Below, piece by piece: positions 14,497 through 16,566 of a DNA stretch of 16,566 bases. Origin of the DNA: Chitinophagaceae bacterium. GTDB lineage: Bacteria; Bacteroidota; Bacteroidia; Chitinophagales; Chitinophagaceae. Where the stretch lies: the NCBI GenBank assembly GCA_016721085.1, contig JADKJI010000037.1, positions 1 through 16,566 on the forward strand, written 5' to 3'. The position numbers were made by a program, and so were the translations under genes. The notes below the pieces were generated by a model, which saw nothing but the letters and a program-made list of their open reading frames with translations, was not told the origin of the DNA and ran no database searches. The stretch's first letter is position 1; each line of letters starts with the position of its first letter.

Positions 14497-16110
14497 ATGG
14501 CAAACGATAATAGTCCTTTCAAAAAATGGAACAGGCGCGATGTTTTAAAGACATTGGGAGGAATTCCCATATTCGGTGCAGTTTGGTATTCAGGTGCCAG
14601 TCTTACTGGTACTGCTAAACGCGATAAACAATTCTTACTTGAAACTCTCAACATAAAAGCTTCTCCTCCCCCAGCTACTGGTCCTATGAGTGGAAAACCA
14701 CTTCGCATTGGTATCATTGGTTATGGTATCCGTGGTGAACAGCTTTGCCGAGCACTAGGATTCGCCTCTACGGCCTGGTTAAAAGACATGCAGGAAGCAT
14801 TGGATAAGAATCCGAAAGATACAAGACTGGCTGATTTCAAAGCTCAGGAAAGCCTGAATATTAAACTAGCAGCTATCTGTGATGTGTTTGATATCCGTGC
14901 AGAGAAAGCTCTTGAGTCTTTCAATAAAGGTGACAACAAAATAAAACGCTTCCGCACACATACCGAGTTGATCAATAGTGGTGAAGTGGATGCTATCATT
15001 ATCGCCACTCCAGACCATTGGCATGCTCCCATCTCCATTGAAGCATTGAATGCAGGAGTGCATGTATATGTTGAGAAGCCCATGACACATAATATTGCAG
15101 AAACATATTTATTACGTGAAACGGTTTTGAAAAACCCAAAGACGGTTTTTGCTGTTGGGCACCAGCACAGGCAAACACAAAGTTTCTTAACAGCACAGGA
15201 TATTATCAAGAAGAATATCCTCGGACATGTTTCCTTAGTTGAAACAAATACCAACCGTAATGATGATAATGGCGCCTGGCAATATGATATACATGAGAAA
15301 GCTAGTCCGAAGACTATTGACTGGGATCTTTTCCTCGGCAATGCACCAAAAGAAGAATTCAATCTCGAACATTTCTTCCGGTGGCGCAAATGGTGGGCTT
15401 ATGGTTCGGGATTGTCTGGTGATTTGATGACTCACGACTATGATCGCATCAACTGTTTGCTGAAAATGGGTATTCCCAATTCTGTAATTGCCTCTGGAGG
15501 TATCTACACTCATCGTGATGGCCGAAATGTACCTGATGTGATGCAGGTGAATATGGATTTCCCTGAGTTCACAACAGGAAGCAGTCAGAAACCCGGCAAA
15601 GAAAAAGGGATGACTTTCGTATATAGTGCCACTTTAGGAAACCAGTTTGACAGAGGTACTGTATTAATGGGACATGATGGAAGTATGGAAGTAGGCAACC
15701 AGATTACGGTGTATGCCGATCCACGGTCTACCAAATATGCAGAATTGATAAAAGAGCAACGTATAGAAGCGGGTGTACCTATCTATCAATATGATCCTGC
15801 TGTGAATGGAACAGATGCTGTCACTTCAGCCACTGCGAAATATTTCGCTAACAAAGGCTTGCTATGGACATACAGGGATGGCAAACGCGTAGATACGACT
15901 TTCCTTCATTTGCGTGAATGGTTAAGTTGTATCCGCAACGGAGGCACACCAAGTTGTTCTATCAAAGAAGGATTTGAGGAAGCGATATCTGCTCATATGG
16001 GTGGCCTATCCTACAAACTCGGACGTAGAATAGACTGGGATCCAGTTGCTGAGAAGATTATTGCATTACCTGGCGAGGACCTGGATGCGGTGTTATTGGC
16101 AAACAAGTGA
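14497..16110 (+). CDS. Tat-exported Gfo/Idh/MocA family oxidoreductase with ApbE-target-like motif
   Basis: A 537-residue protein. The N-terminus KKWNRRDVLKTLGG (9-22) followed by a moderately hydrophobic stretch is a twin-arginine signal, so it is probably exported folded with its cofactor. From about 68 it is a Gfo/Idh/MocA oxidoreductase: Rossmann motif LRIGIIGYGIRG (69-80), LAAICDVFDIRAEKA (124-138), VDAIIIATPDHWHAPISIEA (164-183), VYVEKPMTHN (190-199, with the family's EKP lysine) and GDLMTHDYDRINCLL (308-322) at the usual active-site histidine region. It is longer than typical 330-400-residue members because of the signal region and insertions. Near the C-terminus, DAVTSAT (440-446, bases 15814-15834) fits the motif flavinylated by ApbE in NqrC/RnfG-like proteins, with Thr446 as the expected FMN site. 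It is the last gene of the ApbE-DoxX operon. Substrate unknown, probably a sugar or sugar-like alcohol by family. A sense repeat starts right after the stop. Confidence 0.92.
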   Translation: MANDNSPFKKWNRRDVLKTLGGIPIFGAVWYSGASLTGTAKRDKQFLLETLNIKASPPPATGPMSGKPLRIGIIGYGIRGEQLCRALGFASTAWLKDMQEALDKNPKDTRLADFKAQESLNIKLAAICDVFDIRAEKALESFNKGDNKIKRFRTHTELINSGEVDAIIIATPDHWHAPISIEALNAGVHVYVEKPMTHNIAETYLLRETVLKNPKTVFAVGHQHRQTQSFLTAQDIIKKNILGHVSLVETNTNRNDDNGAWQYDIHEKASPKTIDWDLFLGNAPKEEFNLEHFFRWRKWWAYGSGLSGDLMTHDYDRINCLLKMGIPNSVIASGGIYTHRDGRNVPDVMQVNMDFPEFTTGSSQKPGKEKGMTFVYSATLGNQFDRGTVLMGHDGSMEVGNQITVYADPRSTKYAELIKEQRIEAGVPIYQYDPAVNGTDAVTSATAKYFANKGLLWTYRDGKRVDTTFLHLREWLSCIRNGGTPSCSIKEGFEEAISAHMGGLSYKLGRRIDWDPVAEKIIALPGEDLDAVLLANK

Positions 16111-16345
16111 GAAGGGGATTAATACAGGACCTTGATGGACAGGATAATTGGGATGGACAGGATGGGTCATAGAACTTAAGATTGCCTATAATTAATAAGT
16201 CTCTTACCGTCACCCCTCCGCCGCGGCGGAGAGAGTCTCCCAAAAGGATTGTATTTGTCTGGAACAGGATTAAAAGATTAAAGGAAATACAGGATTAACA
16301 GCCAAATGCAGTCTGGGATTTAAGGGATTATTCTGGGATTAGGTA
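16111..16345 (+). repeat. AT-rich repeat block after the operon
   Basis: It begins directly after the TGA at 16108-16110 with gaaggggattaatacaggac. Positions 16127-16164 match the short repeat at 4979-5016. After a non-repeat segment with a GC-rich palindrome (16216-16231), repeat words resume: gtatttgtctggaacagg, attaaaggaaatacaggatt, aacagccaaatgcagtctgg and gggattattctgggattagg. Orientation is the same as the operon. Confidence 0.8.
16216..16231. repeat. Perfect GC palindrome CTCCGCCGCGGCGGAG
   Basis: A 16-base self-complementary sequence, far more GC-rich than anything near it, about 105 bases after the operon's last stop. No T run follows, so it is not a standard terminator, though it could stall transcription or protect the 3' end. 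Confidence 0.85.
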
Positions 16346-16409
16346 AGAAGAGAAGTATTAAATCTTCAGAGATTCAGAAATACCTTCTTGAGGAGTCTGA
16401 TTTTTCCGC

Positions 16410-16435
16410 TGAGGTGCGTGTCTTCACGCACCTCA
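16410..16435. repeat. Best copy of the GAGGTGCGTG hairpin
   Basis: TGAGGTGCGTG (16410-16420) and CACGCACCTCA (16425-16435) form a perfect 11-base stem with loop TCTT. The core matches the copy at 12429-12450 in inverted orientation. Confidence 0.9.
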
Positions 16436-16452
16436 ACTGTTTAGTTTACTTC

Positions 16453-16524
16453 GTCGTAGTGTCTCCCGCACTGCATCTCATACAATTAGATTGTAAGAAG
16501 GGGACACTGCGAAGTAACGGAAAC
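16453..16524 (+). repeat. GTCG/AGTGTC palindromic element
   Basis: It begins GTCGTAGTGTCTCCCGCACT and ends GGGGACACTGCGAAGTAACG then GAAAC. The inverted ends are AGTGTCTCCC and GGGGACACT. It lies 17 bases after the hairpin at 16410-16435, the same order as at 1221-1312. Confidence 0.75.
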
Positions 16525-16529
16525 AAAGC

Positions 16530-16566
16530 TCGATCGGCCAGAACAGACTATGATATATGTGATTTG
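16530..16566 (+). repeat. Start of another AT-rich repeat copy, cut by the window end
   Basis: The words ggccagaacagactatgata and tatgtgatttg fit the first half of the repeat unit (cagccaatacagactggga, ttatgtgattt). Confidence 0.55.

Noticed and set aside
14844..15513. Several minus-strand frames of 65-181 codons inside the Gfo/Idh/MocA gene
   Set aside because: They are shadows of an intact plus-strand gene with recognised motifs; none has protein-like composition or a start signal.

Overview
The window looks like a chromosomal segment of an AT-rich Bacteroidota, most likely of the Chitinophagaceae type. The evidence is a secreted protein with a C-terminal type IX secretion sorting domain, the local mix of families (DUF1569, AHSA1/SRPBCC, VOC, DUF3500, DUF2314, a 'VGIG..NP' surface protein), TACCTTTG/TACCTTCA-like -7 elements and the lack of clear Shine-Dalgarno sites. 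The taxon is inferred; no rRNA or tRNA is visible.

The left 7.4 kb is a decayed, repeat-rich region. It holds remnants of a VGIGT-type surface protein (1452-2440, +), a VOC/glyoxalase-like protein (about 2872-3320, -), a DUF3500 protein (3818-4902, -) and an unrecognised gene (about 5608-6066, -). An AraC regulator fused in frame to a headless VOC protein (6731-7416, -) and a DUF1569 protein (6279-6727, -) each lack one base. Between them lie arrays of an 86-107 bp AT-rich repeat ('aggatgaacagcc..cagactggg..ttagctggga..'), palindromic elements and a 64-T/6-G homopolymer.

The middle is intact. An AHSA1/SRPBCC protein (7470-7916, -) diverges from a GlxA-type AraC regulator (8034-9032, +). A DUF2314 lipoprotein (9119-9619, -) follows, then palindromes and a clear terminator, then a 774-residue secreted protein with two C-type-lectin modules and a T9SS tail (9925-12249, -).

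The right part is a tight three-gene operon (12941-16110, +): a lipoprotein FAD:protein FMN transferase (ApbE), a DoxX-like four-helix membrane protein and a twin-arginine-exported Gfo/Idh/MocA oxidoreductase. The oxidoreductase contains DAVTSAT, which fits the motif that ApbE flavinylates in NqrC/RnfG-type proteins. I infer an extracytoplasmic redox module in which ApbE attaches FMN to its own operon partner and DoxX provides the membrane link. This is the best candidate for something new here.

The repeats are not random in position: four gene 3' ends (two intact, two decayed) run straight into a repeat copy in the sense orientation.
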